A stretch of 64,000 bases of DNA, taken from NCBI GenBank assembly GCA_030248065.1, contig JASAMV010002557.1:80986-144985 (forward strand). Reading direction: 5' to 3'. Made by a program: the position numbers and the translations under genes. Source of the DNA: Rhynchonema sp. JSB1_4. Its lineage: Eukaryota; Nematoda; Chromadorea; Monhysterida; Xyalidae. Position 1 is the stretch's first letter. Every line of letters begins with the position of its first letter. The notes beneath the pieces were generated by a model. That model searched no databases and was not told where the DNA came from. It saw only the letters and a list, made by a program, of their open reading frames with translations. Positions 12,177 to 24,127 of the stretch are shown here, one piece after another.

Positions 12177-13683
12177 TATTGTTGATATCTTTCACATTCA
12201 CAATTTCACAGAACTAAGCAGTAAAATGGTCAGATTCAACCTGATATCCTTGTTCAAAACCATTGGCGATGCCAATAACGTTTTCAAACAAATCATTTCC
12301 CTTTCTGCACAGCAGGATCGTGGCACATACTGGGATCGGCGGGCAGGCCACACACACTAAAAAGACAGTTGAATGGATGATGTTTCATGACAGACGGCAA
12401 CGATAATGTACAAATGGTGCAGTGTCATTTTCGTTGCCTTCAAAAAAACCAGCGGTGAACCAGGCCTATCGATGGGATGGGTAAACTCACCCTTCGCAAG
12501 TGCAGTGGAAATTGCAGACCCGTTGGACGTTTGGTGCATCAGAGTCAGCTGCTGCTGCCACACACTCATCAATGCAGATATCAACGCACGCATGCACGTT
12601 GGTGTGCATCATGATGCACAGCTGAACAGAAAGAAACGCAAAACTGTATACCGAACTGGGATTATCAGAAAATGCCATCGGCCATCATATCTTTACCCTT
12701 GGTCAACTCACCAAACTGAACAGGACTATCGGCCTTCCGGACATGGTTTTTGAATTTGCGGAACAGAAAGTCAAAATTGAGAAACGACAAAAACGTGACC
12801 ACCGATCACATGGCGTTCGTTGTCTGCGGCCGTCACATGTGCATGCGAAATAAAAGCGTCAATGTTCCAATAAAATTTCTGTTCAGAGGATTTTCCCAAT
12901 CTTCCAGCTGTCACACCCCATAAAAAACGCTGTTCAGCTTCATGACTTTTTGGTTTGTTTATTCAGGCCAAGACATATCAGCAACGTTATCAACGGTTCT
13001 GAAAAAAACAGTGCTGTTCATCTGAGCGTAGCATAGCAAATACAATAACACGCTGTACAGTTGAAATAAGCAGAACAAATAAGTGTTGATTTATGAACAG
13101 CAGTTGTCGCAGTTTGGTACACCTAGCTGGAGAAAGAAAGTCAGCGAAATAGGTAACAAAGCACGAAGAATACACCACCCTAACCAAATTTCACAAAAGA
13201 TACACAAAAGTTCAGTTCAGAAGCGTCAATATATCAGAACAAAATTAATTTTGAATCATTGTTACCGAATACCCATGTAATATAGTGCTCCTGTGTTCAT
13301 CAACAACCACCGGACTAAAATATGATACACTGAATTGCAAAACTGACATTCAAAATAATGCCGTGCGTAAGTAAGCTTTCGGATTAAACATGTGGATACA
13401 CTGTACATTCGAGCGAGACAAGATAAAACGTGGGGATCATCATTTGACCGATATAAAACTTGGGCGTTGGGATCGTATTTGCTTTGGGGCATTTGTGAAT
13501 TGTCCACGTCGGGATTTATTTATGCCGCTAATTACTACCAGCGTAAAGTCAATTCACAGAGAGCCATGCTAAACATACCAGTAAATCTCTCAAAACACAC
13601 AGAAAGAGTCACGTGACCAACGCAAGGCCTGTCCGATCACCGAGTTTGAGACCAACCATAGAATTCTTCCATAATCATTGAAT
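12177..13683. other. Convergent intergenic region, no gene seen
   Basis: This is the spacer between the 3' ends of the ankyrin-like gene (+) and TSG101 (-). AATAAA motifs occur near 12850 and 12870 (+), and TTTATT near 13508 would serve the minus strand. A right-end half copy of the inverted-repeat family (CACGTGACCAACGCAAGG, then GATCACCGAGTTTGAGACC) lies at about 13610-13660, next to the TSG101 stop. Confidence 0.5.
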
Positions 13684-16600
13684 TCAAACAGGCAGGCCAG
13701 CGCGTTGTCTGCAGGCCATCATCGTCGCTCGCGCCTTGAACTGCCGACGGGACAATTTTCTGACCAATTTCAGGTACGAATCTAGATCCAGATTGCCACG
13801 TTTCAGCGTCTGACCCAGATAATAGACGGCGTCCTCAATTGCCGTATCCTCGACATATGCCTCGAACAGTTGTTTGTGGATCTGAGGGGATCAGATTGGT
13901 GTTTGTTCAAATCTTCAGGCTTCGGCAGTAAACCGAAAAATTCGCTGCAAATTGCACCCAACTTTTGGCACGGAAATTTGCACAACGCGGCACAACCTAA
14001 GCCAAAGCCAAGACAATAACAAGTTGGCTAATTTCGCACAAAGCAGCACAACAAACCGGTGTGGCACAATTAACGGCCTCATCCAAATCCATTTCATCGT
14101 CTTTCGGCGCCGATGCGATCACTCTTTGGATCTCGCGCGTTTTTTCGGCGAATTGTAAACCCTGTAAAAAGAATAGTTTTATGGAACGAAACAAGAAGCC
14201 CGCACAAAAATATGCGCTCCATACTTTCTCAATTCGCACAAGTACAGGCTATGTTACCTGTGTGTCAAGTTCGAGCTGCTCCTCCGACAGTTGGGCGAGC
14301 ATCGCCTTCAGCTTCTGTTCACCCGCATTCAAGTCATCGCGAGTCTTGCGCAACACAGTCAGCTCGGCAAATGGGGCACCTTCAAACATCCGAAATTTGT
14401 TATTTTTGTAAATAAAAACCTAAAAACTCAAAGTTTCTGTAACGGAAGTCATACCAATTTTCTCCTCCAATCTTCGTCTCACCCGTTCCTCCATCGCGCT
14501 CACCAGTGACGCTCGAATCGTTTCTGGTTTTATCGTACCACCACTGCTGCCTGGAAATGACGCAGAATTTATTTGTATTTATAAGTCCATTACGTTTGGA
14601 TTTGTAACAAATTTGGTAATCCGACTGTACTCAATAACGGCACATTTTTTGCAGTTCAATTTACAGTAGTCTTTTTCTGGTTCCAGTAAACGCACACGTA
14701 AAAGACATGACTCATGAAAAACGCCTCCATGGTGGTCGAAACTAAAATCTTCAGGAAAATTTCGAAATATCCCTAAAAACATTTACGTTGAAAAGATGTT
14801 AGTTGATGCTTCCTCCGAAAAACAGATCCGACCAGACAACCAAGCCTGTTACCAACTCAAGGTGTCCTAACCAGTGGATCCAGTGCTCTGCTGCGTGCTA
14901 TATGACGCGGTCGGATAAGCTGGATATGTCGACGTGTAAGATGATGACCCTTGTGTTTGTGACGTGGTTACACCCGGATAGGAGGGCATACTTGTCGGTC
15001 CGGTGGGATATGGCGTGGATTGGGGGTAGGGAGTGCCGCCAGGATAAGGGGGCTGTGATTGTTGCTGAGAAGGATATGGGTAGGATGGTTGGCCTGCAAC
15101 GGTGTGCTCGATTGGCTTTTGGTGGCTGGTGCAAAAAGGATGCGAGAGCATTGTGTAACTGTTGTATTTAGCAAATTATTGAAAAAATTTGGAGTCTTGT
15201 GTACGCCTAGGTTTCGAGGGTATTCAAAAGTGTGACATTTTGCGCAAAAATAGGAAGGGACGGGCAGGAGATTGGTGACGAAAACAAGGGAGGGCACATA
15301 GTGTTTTTCTTTCAAAAATTAGCAAAACGCCTGTTTGTTTGGGGAATACAGCCCGCCTCAAGGTTAAGATCTGACAAAGAATTGTTTTTTTCTGTTCCGC
15401 CGCCGTATTTTCACCGTTGTTCTGTTTGTAGCTCAAAACACGTGCAAAGACTGGCGAACTAACCGTATTGCTGCGGTGGATAGCTCGGATAGCCGCCTGT
15501 AGCACCCGCATATTGTGAAGTGGGCGGGGGTTGACCCGCGGGCGGTTTAGCAAATACCGGTGGCTTCTCGGCGAATGTAATTGACAGAACCTGTGACAAA
15601 TGAATGAACGGAGTTTTTTTAAGATTGGTTTATTTGTATCGCCATATGATGTAGACCTTTCATTATTTTCGGACAACAAAAAGAATATTCATCACATGGA
15701 ATTGTAGTTAGCAGCAGATGGGGAATCAAAAGCGTCGACGCTCGATCCCAACGGGCACACTCAGTAAGATCAAGAATGACTGAGCATTGTGTAACAACGA
15801 TTTCACCTGCATGAGCACTTGCGTGTTGTATGTGGGATGTTGCCATTCAGTGAGATACGGCAAATACACACGACCACTTTGATCGACATGTTGCGAAGGG
15901 CGGACAACCATGTCGGCTGTCGGTCGAACCATCACGATTGGTGACGTGTACGGATGCGTGTCCCAGAAGTACACTCCTGAACACGCAAGGGACTTATTGC
16001 GAACAGAGAACGGTAGCGTCGTGCGTAAGGTGATGAATTTACTTAATGGGGGAGGGGGGTCCCCCCTAAGGTACACTAACCGCCGCGCCAGGTACACTAA
16101 CCGCCTCAATTTTTGCCCAAAGTATGCATTTTTAGGCCTAAAATGGGTGATTTTTATGTCGATGTTGTCAAAAGACGCCAAAATATCCTCTTTATGGAGA
16201 ATTTTTTCCAAAAAGGGCAAAAAATCGGTGAAATTTTCTACCTCAAAAAGTGACTTTTTCGTGGATTTGGGTCTCCCCCCCCCCAGGGAGGCACACTAAC
16301 CGCCGCACGGAAAAAAGGGGTAGGTACACTAACCGCCGCGCCGGACCAGGAACTACACTGGGCGTCTCATAGATCGAAACTGCTCTGTGAAAGTCATCAA
16401 CTCAAATTGAAATATCATACTCACAGTACAAACGTTTCTGCGCTCAAAAAAGATGTCACCGTGAAATCCAGGCCAAGCCCAAATATTTTTTTCACGCAAT
16501 CACGTTAATTGCGTAAACCACAGCCGATATAGTTGGACAGCTGGAGCCAAACAAACGAACCAATGGGGATGTTGTACGTGGATCCTTTATACGACACGGG

Positions 16601-17572
16601 GATTGTGCCTTTGAGAAACACCGAGTTGCGCCGTTGACGATTTGGAAACTCGAACATTTCGGTGGACACGTGCAGATCCGTGAAGTTGGTGATCACCGAC
16701 ATAATGTCCTGCAGCAACACAAGGTTTGGAATTTCATAATTCAAGTTAGACAAAAGCAATTGGATTAAGAAATCACAATCATACTACAAGAGATCGGGCC
16801 GGCGGGCCGGGCCGAGGTTAGCCTAAGCCCAAGGCTAACCACATGCCTAATTTTAACCCTAACCCTCAAGGCTATCTCCCACCACAAACCTTACGGAGGA
16901 TTACCGGGTAGTGGACCAAGCAGTGTAGTACTTGGTCAGGGTGTTGACGATAGATAGATTGGGACACGAGATGTGTTGACGATAGATAGATGACCCAAGT
17001 CCGAAATCTAGGGGGGTCGAGCCAAACTTGTTGACGATAGACAGATGGTGGGGGCGGGGTAGCCAAAAGGATGCGAGAGTATGACAAAAGATTAGTTGTG
17101 AACAGAAGAAATTAAAAAATGTATATTTTAATATTTAATAGTTAATTTAATTAATTAATTATTACTTAATATTTGATATAATTTCACAAACGAAGAGCAA
17201 AACAAACAAAAATCAAGGTAGAGTATAGTGCACTAAGAAGGTACGTAATAATGTGTAAATACTAATGAAAATGTACTTAGATGCGCTAAATCCGCGCGTA
17301 GCGCGCGATTTGCCCACAAGTGTTGACGATACATAGGTGAAATCAAAAAATGTTGACGATAGATAGATGAATTTGGGGGACCCCCAAGTACTACCCTGGG
17401 ACCTGGACTTGGAAACTGGGGACCTGGGGAGTTATGGGCAATCTTCGATTTCCATTCGCCATTAACACCTCTGAGAAACCGTGGAAAACCACCAAGAAAA
17501 GCAAACCTGTTTAGCTTGATCAACATAGCGATAATTCGCTGCGTTGAGCGCTGTGCGAACGGAATTATCCAT
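13684..17572 (-). CDS. TSG101: TSG101, ESCRT-I subunit (UEV domain + coiled coil + steadiness box)
   Basis: ESCRT-I subunit that binds ubiquitinated cargo and PTAP-type peptides at endosomes. Nine exons: 17507-17572 (MDNSVRTALNAANYRYVDQA), about 16577-16708 (DIMSVITNFTDLHV..LKGTIPVSYKGSTYNIPI), about 15810-15980 (GVYFWDTHPYTSPIVMVRPT, then HVDQSGRVYLPYLTEWQHP), about 15463-15592 (VLSITFAEKPPVFAKPPA), about 14872-15095 (Pro/Tyr/Ser/Gln-rich linker with PYPGGTPYP-type repeats), about 14455-14550 (TIKPETIRASLVSAMEERV), about 14264-14381 (RDDLNAGEQKLKAMLAQLSE), about 14066-14163 (QFAEKTREIQRVIASAPKDD), and 13684-13882 (IEDAVYYLGQTLKRGNLDLD, then KLVRKLSRRQFKARATMMAC). The catalytic cysteine of true E2 enzymes is absent, as in all UEV domains. 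Domain order and ending match animal TSG101; about 345 residues against about 390 in human. Confidence 0.95.
16065..16345. repeat. Direct repeats of GGTACACTAACCGCCGCGCC
   Basis: The 20-base unit or close variants occur at about 16070, 16091, 16289 and 16322. They flank about 170 bp of sequence with C/G homopolymers (GGGTCCCCCC and CCCCCCCCCAGGGAGG). The block sits in TSG101 intron 2 and has no coding character. Confidence 0.6.
16940..17370. repeat. Interspersed GTTGACGATAGATAGATG repeats in TSG101 intron 1
   Basis: Five copies of an 18-base motif lie near 16942, 16975, 17030, 17322 and 17350, two of them with one to three changes. They are separated by unrelated sequence, including a CG palindrome (CGCGCGTAGCGCGCG near 17293) and a T/A-rich block at 17110-17180. 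The same intron begins with a GC-rich GGGCCGGCGGGCCGGGCC stretch at about 16797. Confidence 0.6.
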
Positions 17573-17879
17573 TATTGTTGAATTTGAATATCAGCCTGCC
17601 TAAAAATAAAAAAATCATCAGGTGCAATTGTCATGTATAATTGCAATCTTTCCGGAACATATTCACTGGAAGAAAAAACGGTTTTTTCGGGACCAAAAGT
17701 TGGTCGCATCGCAGTAGTACAGTGGGTATCCCCCTCGCCTGGTACCACTGGTGTGGCTGGGGGGAGCCCCCCTGGGCAGTGCTGTACCTGGGTACAGTAG
17801 ATAGTAGGTCAACGCTCCATCCTGGTACAGTAGGTAGGTCGACGCCCCCCGGCGCAGTGCTGTGGCTACTTTGGCGGGG

Positions 17880-18200
17880 CAGTCTCCCTAAAAGGCCCAC
17901 TGTCGGTGCCCCACTGCCCCACTCCCTAAAAGCCCCACCCCTCGTGCCCCACCCCCTAAAAGCCCCACCATTGGTGCCCCACTGTACCACCACGAACCCC
18001 TAAAAGCCCCACCCCTTGGTGCTTCACTGCCCCACTACTTCCCCCCTAAAAGCCCCACCCATGGTGCCCCACTGTCGAGGTGCCCCACCATGCCCCACTG
18101 TCGATGTGCCCCACCATGCCCCACTGTGCCCCACTGTCGAGGTGCCCCACCATGCCCCACTGTCGATATTCCCCACCATGCCCCACCGTGCCCCACTGTC
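17880..18200. repeat. GCCCCAC minisatellite
   Basis: A tandem array built on TGCCCCACTGTCGAGGTGCC and CCCTAAAAGCCCCACC. There are two subarrays: CCCTAAAAGCCCCAC units at about 17890-18060, then GCCCCACTGTCGA/TGTGCCCCACCAT units at about 18065-18200. Frames through it are repeat artefacts, unlikely to be proteins. Confidence 0.8.
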
Positions 18201-18435
18201 CGGAATCCGGTTTGGGGGGAAGGGGGGGACAGATTTTTCTGGGCGGGTAGGGTGAATGAATGAATATTTGTGGGCCAGGTCCGCTTTCGCGATCCAAACG
18301 CTCGAGTCGAATTGTTCATCGACTATTGCGCCTTGCCCTTGGAAAAGAATGGCTGTAGACTCTGGAAGGAGAAGAAAAGGTTGTGTTGCAAATGTTAGCA
18401 CCTAATGTTCCAGCTCATTTTGTTTGCGGAATGTC

Positions 18436-18557
18436 TTACTGTTCATCAAACCTAAGTGATCTTTTCATAAACGCAGTTATATACTGCAGTTTGGTATCCT
18501 GCACATCTTCGCAAGTCACCGTTGGACCGCCCAGCGTGTGGATACGCTGATATCGGT
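18436..18557 (-). CDS. Possible terminal exon of an unidentified small gene
   Basis: The minus strand shows an acceptor (GATATCAG) followed by an open frame RIHTLGGPTVTCEDVQDTKL and YITAFMKRSLRFDEQ, then TAA. The same place could instead be a donor (CA before GTAAGA) leading to an acceptor near 18370. The composition looks protein-like, in contrast to the surrounding repeats. I do not recognise the protein, and no upstream exon is apparent in the low-complexity sequence. Confidence 0.3.
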
Positions 18558-18714
18558 AGGGTGGGGTAGGGTACAACACAAGTTTTTTCGGGTACCTGTT
18601 TTTAAGTACTAAAAAGTACATATATCGCGCGCAGCGCGAAATTTTTTGCACTTTTTAGGGTTTTCGGTCGAAATTTGGGCATTTTTGACCGAAAAATGGG
18701 CATTTTGGGGGTAA

Positions 18715-18835
18715 AAATCGGGGTGGGTAGGGTACCAGGGCGGGGCGGGTAGGGGGTAGGGTACCAGAGCGGGGCGGGTAGGGGGTAGCGTACCAGGCCG
18801 GGGCGGGTAGGGTACCATTGCGGGGACCCCCCCCC
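18715..18835. repeat. GGGGCGGGTAGGG / GGTACC tandem repeat
   Basis: About four units of roughly 30 bases built on GGCGGGTAGGG and GGGTAGGGTACCAG, ending in a C-tract. Related GGTGGGGTAGGGTAC text occurs at 18560-18575. Confidence 0.7.
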
Positions 18836-19014
18836 CACCCCCAGCCACAGCACTGCCCCGGCGGGAACGGCAAGTTGGGATTTTTGGCTCAAAATGGTAT
18901 GAAATCGGTATTTTTCACTCCAAACAGGCGAAAAATCGCGCGCTACGCGCGAAATTAGCGTTTTAGAGCAGTGGTGTCGTGGGGGGGGGGGGGGGGAAGG
19001 GGGGTTACCCCCCC

Positions 19015-19395
19015 CCTAGTATCCGGCATCCGGTATCTTGATTTTTTCACCCAGGGGTATCCGGTATCCTGACTTTTTGTCCAAGGGTATGGGTATCCTA
19101 CCCTAAAAAATTTCCGAAAACGGTAAAAATCGCCCATTTTTACCTCCAAAATGCTCAAAATCGCTTGCTAGCGCAAGCATAACCCCCAAAATGACCATTT
19201 TTTGCGCTTTCAACACCGATTTTGCTCAATTTTCCTCTTAAAAAATTGACTTTTTTTGAACAACCCCCCCCTGGGTATCCGAGATTTTTTATTTTAGGGA
19301 GCAACCCCCCTGGTATCCGAGATTTTTCATTTTGGGTATCCGGTATCCGAAAATTTTGGATTTTGGGTATCCGGTATCCTGACTTTTTGATTTCC
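19015..19395. repeat. GGGTATCCGGTATCC repeats in two blocks
   Basis: Variants of GGTATCCGGTATCCTGACTT and GGTATCCGAGATTTTT recur at 19018-19105 and 19268-19390. A palindromic GCTTGCTAGCGCAAGC lies between them. Confidence 0.65.
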
Positions 19396-20050
19396 CAACG
19401 ACACCACTGTTTTAGAGTACATTTTTATCAAGCTAAAAAATTTTGTTCCCTGCCCTAGCTCGGCCGGTACATTACCTAGGTAGGTTGCCGCCCCACATTT
19501 TTGATGGCACAGTAGGTTGCCGCCCCGCCTGGGCACCTGCACCACCAGTGTGGTGGCAGGCCAATCGACCCAAGATACCCTAGATACCCTTTTTGGGGGG
19601 GCTGTATTACGGGGGGGGGGCTCTATTCCGGGGGGGGCTGTATTTAGGTTTTTACGGTATTTAGGTTTTTACGGTACCCCTTCGGGGGGGGGGGAATCCC
19701 CCCATCCCCCCCAGCCACTACAGTGTGCACCACTGACACTGCCCCCCACCCCTATAAGTAACATCCCCTATACAATTTCCCAAAAAAAACGTTTTTTTCC
19801 AAAATATTTTTCCAGTACAGTTACAGTACTTAAGAACGTAATTTCGAAAAATATCACAATTTCAGTGCAAAGTTTGTTCGAAGTGACGAAAGTGTTCTTG
19901 AAGTCAGTCGAAAACGCTTGGTCTACACGCTTTTTGGCCCATTTTGGGTCGGTTAATTTTCGTGGTCGAGCCAATTTTTCACCAAAATCGAAAAACTCAT
20001 TAGTTTTGCATTATTTTTGCACCCTTTTTCTTTCCCTTTTGCTTTTGCAG

Positions 20051-20220
20051 CGTTCCGGTTCCCGGATCCGCGTGATGATGAGGATAGCTTTTCCCGATGG
20101 TTACTTTTCTCCACGTTTTTTTTATCATGGAGCAACGCATTTTACTTTCATTGAGGATTAAAACATCATTATCGCTGCAGAAAGAAGTGCAACCCTTTGT
20201 ACCGAGAGAGGGCGCCCTTG
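20051..20220 (+). pseudogene. Possible broken membrane-protein fragment after a strong splice acceptor
   Basis: A very good acceptor (TTTTGCTTTTGCAG, ending about 20050) is followed by FRFPDPRDDEDSFSRWLLFS and TFFLSWSNAFYFH, then TGA. The same frame continues with GLKHHYRCRKKCNPLYRERA. The layout is loosely reminiscent of ABC transporter C-family N-terminal membrane segments, but this is weak. A stop in frame and no neighbouring exon suggest a decayed fragment or chance. Confidence 0.2.
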
Positions 20221-20599
20221 CCCCAGTGAGTGATCAACCGTTCCCAACCGTGAGGTATTAGTAAGGATGTCGCGCGACTCATTCAGTTGTTCTCATCTCA
20301 GAATCATCTAAACTTTGTCAAATCATATTTTGCACCGTAATAAGCATCGACAGATATTTATCAGTCAACTCAAATCTGGCTTCAATCACCATCATTGCAA
20401 TTCTCATCAATTTTCGCCAAATATAACGATAGCGGACAGCAGGGAAATCAGCAGCAGAAAATAGTGAATTCGCTGATTCCAGTGACAGATAGCCAATTTT
20501 CAAACGCAGGTGCGCTTAGTTCCTCATGCTCGGAAAGGGGTTTTGTATATTGTATATTACCATCAAAATAATCAAAACTGCAGTCCAGCAGGCACGAGC

Positions 20600-22729
20600 A
20601 TGGACGACGATCACCAAATCGCGATTGTCGGTCTGGCAGCCTTCCCCATTCTGCTATTTCTCATCACCTCACTATTCGCATCGCTCTGTTCCGTTGGATG
20701 CGCCAAATGCAGAAAGGTTTATGCTGACTGTTGCGAACAAAGCCCCATTTATAAAAGCTGATCTGAACAGGGCAATGCAAGAAATCAGCGTTCGGACCGT
20801 GGCGATCAGCTGAAATTGCAAAAGGGATTGTATGTGGTGAGTTTCAAGTTGCTTTATACTGAGCAAATCTTCAGATAATAATGGCAATTATATTTTCAGG
20901 CGGAAAACGACCCCCTGTATGACACCATGTACGATGTGCCGAACATACAAGCGGTTTGTTGTTGCTGTTCGATGTTTCACACAGGTGCTATATCAAGTTA
21001 TCCCTTCGCCAATCAAGGACATTTTCGCGGAAACATAATCGCAATGAGTTCGCGCGAATTATTGCCGACAGTTGACATTTTTTCACTTCCAATGCAGCTG
21101 GAAGATAGTACCTGAATTACATCTCTGGTGAGGTGTATCAAATCGAAATACCCATGTATGCATGTGAAATTTTTGAACTCGGTCGGCTCAGCGGTTCCTG
21201 AACTCCTTGAAAAATAGTACGCAAACAATTCCAAATCGTTCTTCTTGGAATAGAACCTGATTTAATTCCAGAAGCCACAACCACTTTATCCACCCTACCA
21301 CGTCGCAGATGCCATCGACGACCGAGATACACCGGAAATGATGCCGGTTCGTTTAGCATTGATAAGGACAACATCAAATGTCAGGATCGTCATGCTGAAC
21401 CATAGCCTTTGCAGACAGCCGTTGCGTTGCCCCAACCACCCTTCCACCAACAGCAACCGGCCGGCTACAACCGACAACAACAGCCACCACAACAGGGCCA
21501 CGACTACGAACAACAACATCAGCCACCACAGCAACAGCCACAGGTTCTTCCGATGCGATCGGTCAAAAATCTTGTTTGATCAACAAGCTTACTGGAGGAA
21601 CTAACAATTGCGCAGGCTTGGCCACCGCATGAAGTAATATCGCCAGCCGCACCACTACAACGACATGACTATGACCCCTATCAACCACAACCACAACAGT
21701 ACGGTAATGAACAACAACAACCACAACAACGAGACTTTGAACAACGAAAACTGCCGCGTCCACCACCACCACCATTGCAGCAACAGGGAGTTAGTTTTGT
21801 GTGATAAAACATCGTTTGACCACCAAGCTGTATGACTGAAGCCATCTGCAGGCTTGGCCACCGCAACAAGTGATACCGCCAGCCGCACCACAACAACGAC
21901 ATGACTATGACCCTTATCAACCACAACCACAACAGTACGGTAATGAACAACAACAACCACAACAGCGTGTCCATGAACAACGAAAACATCCACGTCCACC
22001 ACCACCACCACCACCACTGCAGCAACAAGAGGTTAGTGTTGTGTGATAAAACATCGTTTGACCACCAAATTGTGTGACTTAAAAAATCCATTTGCAGGCT
22101 TGGCCAGCGCAACAACCAGATATCAAACCAGTTTCACCGCAAAGACCACGCAAGAAAATCAAAGTAAAAACGTTTCAATCCAAACCCGTTTCGACTTTTC
22201 CGAAACACGACATTTTCCACTTTGACACCCAATATCAGGTACCAATTGCGCCGTACAGTCAAGATGGGTCAAGGCCGACCGATGGTGCCGCGGGCACTCG
22301 TCAGGAACGAAGGACACCGCAGACACCGAGAAGTAAGCCGCCGTGGTGGAACAAATGGAGCGGGCCTGATGGGCAGGTGTGTGACATCATTTACCACAAT
22401 CGCATGTGCGCAAGCGCATGGAACAATATGGTTTCCACATATACGAAGCGGTCCCATCTTTCAGCAACAACAACAAGTGCGTCGACGCAGTTCCCCTCCA
22501 CAACAGCGCACGCCGTATCCCGATCAACCGGCGTGCCCGTCGGTGCCTGTGCAAACACCAAAACCACAGTCGAAACCAAAACTGCCTGAGTTCAAGGTTT
22601 ATTGAATTTTTTCCTGGATTTCTCTGAAAACGACGTATGCGCTTCCAAACGACAACATTTTCAGCAGCCAGATGATCCGACGTATGAAACGATGCACGGT
22701 GTTCACAACACGATTCTGGACAGAAAATG
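20600..22729 (+). CDS. Pro/Gln-rich single-pass membrane protein with tandemly duplicated exons
   Basis: The family is not recognised. Exon 1 (20600-20716) encodes a short acidic N-terminus and a hydrophobic segment (AIVGLAAFPILLFLITSLFA) followed by CSVGCAKCRK, a likely single membrane anchor with a cytoplasmic tail. Following exons, all phase 0: 20771-20836, about 20900-20953 (PLYDTMYDVPNI), about 21271-21343, about 21415-21542 (Gln-rich), 21617-21790 and 21853-22030 (near-identical units with HDYDPYQPQPQQYGNEQQQP), about 22099-22374 (KIKVKTFQSKPVST, PPWWNKWSGPDG), about 22464-22594, and about 22665-22729 (DDPTYETMHGVHNTILDRK, stop). Exons starting at 21617, 21853 and 22099 all open with AWPP/AWPA, so this unit was duplicated. 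Tyr motifs YDTMYDVP and YETMHGV could be signalling or sorting sites (inference). A single exon at about 21098 might also be used. Confidence 0.7.
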
Positions 22730-24127
22730 ATGGCCGATCTTATCATGGTGCAAAACTCAATCATAACGTCGCTATCAATCAATATTGCTAGTTTTTCATT
22801 AAAAGTCTCAGAAACTATACGTCAAGTTCAATGGAATAGAATTCAAACTATCCACTATTTTTCGGGTTACATAACCGACTGCTTTATGATTTTCTGCTTT
22901 GATTGCTCATGGCCACGTTAAAAATGCAAAAAATGGTGATTCGCCGCTTGCGACAATATCTGAGAACAAATAAAACTGCTTCACAAGAAACACAAAAAAT
23001 GGCGAATTGCAAGGCGTACTAGCGATAAAGTCGAATATGGTTCTTGCTCTAATGGTCAGAACGTTTTTCCTTCGGTCATAACGTACTCATTTCCAATAAT
23101 ATTTATTGCATAATGATGTTTGAACTCAACTGCATGACACATTTTAGGAAGGTACCTACTAACTATGGTTTACAGAGCAATACAGGATGGTGGGAAAGAT
23201 TCGAGACAAGAAACATTTCGACAATACGCATCAATCGAAAACAGGCCAATACGACACGAACAAGCACAATATGGCAGAGACAAAACATAAAATCTTGGAA
23301 AAAACTGCAGAACGTATACTGTATACAAACATGAAAATAAGCTACCTTCACGGACCACGTATAGCTAAACAAAGGATATACAAAAGACGCAGTAGATAAA
23401 CGTGCAAATCAAGGCGATAAATGAGTGTGTTAGAAAATACATGAATGAAGAAACAATATGTTTTTTAGTTTATCAGCTTCAACTGGTCCATTATCTCTAA
23501 CGATAAACCATGACTAGCATAAAAATACAGAGCACAAGTAACATTATTTCCATAAAATAATAAATTTTATATCAATGCAGCATGTTTAACTCATCGGCAG
23601 GCCTTGGATAAAAAGTGGAGCTGTGCATTTAGTGTTCAGTGACAACGAGTTCGAAACAGAGATTCAAAAAAGCAGCCAATTGCAGAAAATGGAACCACGC
23701 TTCAGATGTTTTGAAATACTTTAGCGCCAATTTTCGGCAAGAGCAATAATGTTGGTTTTATAGAAAAGAGTTTTCTTATTGAAATTTGTTGGCAGTTTTG
23801 GGTTTGTAATAAATACATACCATGTGACGTGTACCAAACATGCAAACGCGCCTTTTTTGAAATAAAACTTGACAGACAATAAACACTTGGAATGCCATTT
23901 GCGGTGAAGTTGAACACTTGCATTGAACCATATTTAGCGCATTCACTACTGACAACTTGACCGCAAATATGAACAACATAGACCTTTCTTCAAAATGCAG
24001 AAAGGTAGTAGCACAAAACAAACACATTTTACATTCAACACATTTCGGCACCTAACAAGACCTCATCAGAAAAAATTAAAAAAAAACAGTGCGAACTCAA
24101 TCAATTCAAAAAAATCTTCAAAGCCAG
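22730..24127. other. Intergenic region, no gene seen
   Basis: This is A/T-rich spacer between the 3' ends of the Pro/Gln-rich gene (+) and the laminin gene (-). AATAAA at about 22972 could end the upstream gene. The short frames in it lack domain or splice support. Confidence 0.45.

Larger units (their letters stand above)
17573..20599. other. Minisatellite-rich spacer between TSG101 and the Pro/Gln-rich gene
   Basis: This region upstream of TSG101 (-) and of the Pro/Gln-rich gene (+) is dominated by short tandem arrays, listed separately, and by G or C homopolymers (18980-19015, 19605-19700). Two small coding-like fragments are listed separately. Promoters for both flanking genes should lie near its ends. 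Confidence 0.5.

Noticed and set aside
17631..18401. Several overlapping open frames of 80-125 residues with PHxA or WGT repeats
   Set aside because: They are translations of the GCCCCAC minisatellite in all frames; there is no start context or splice support.
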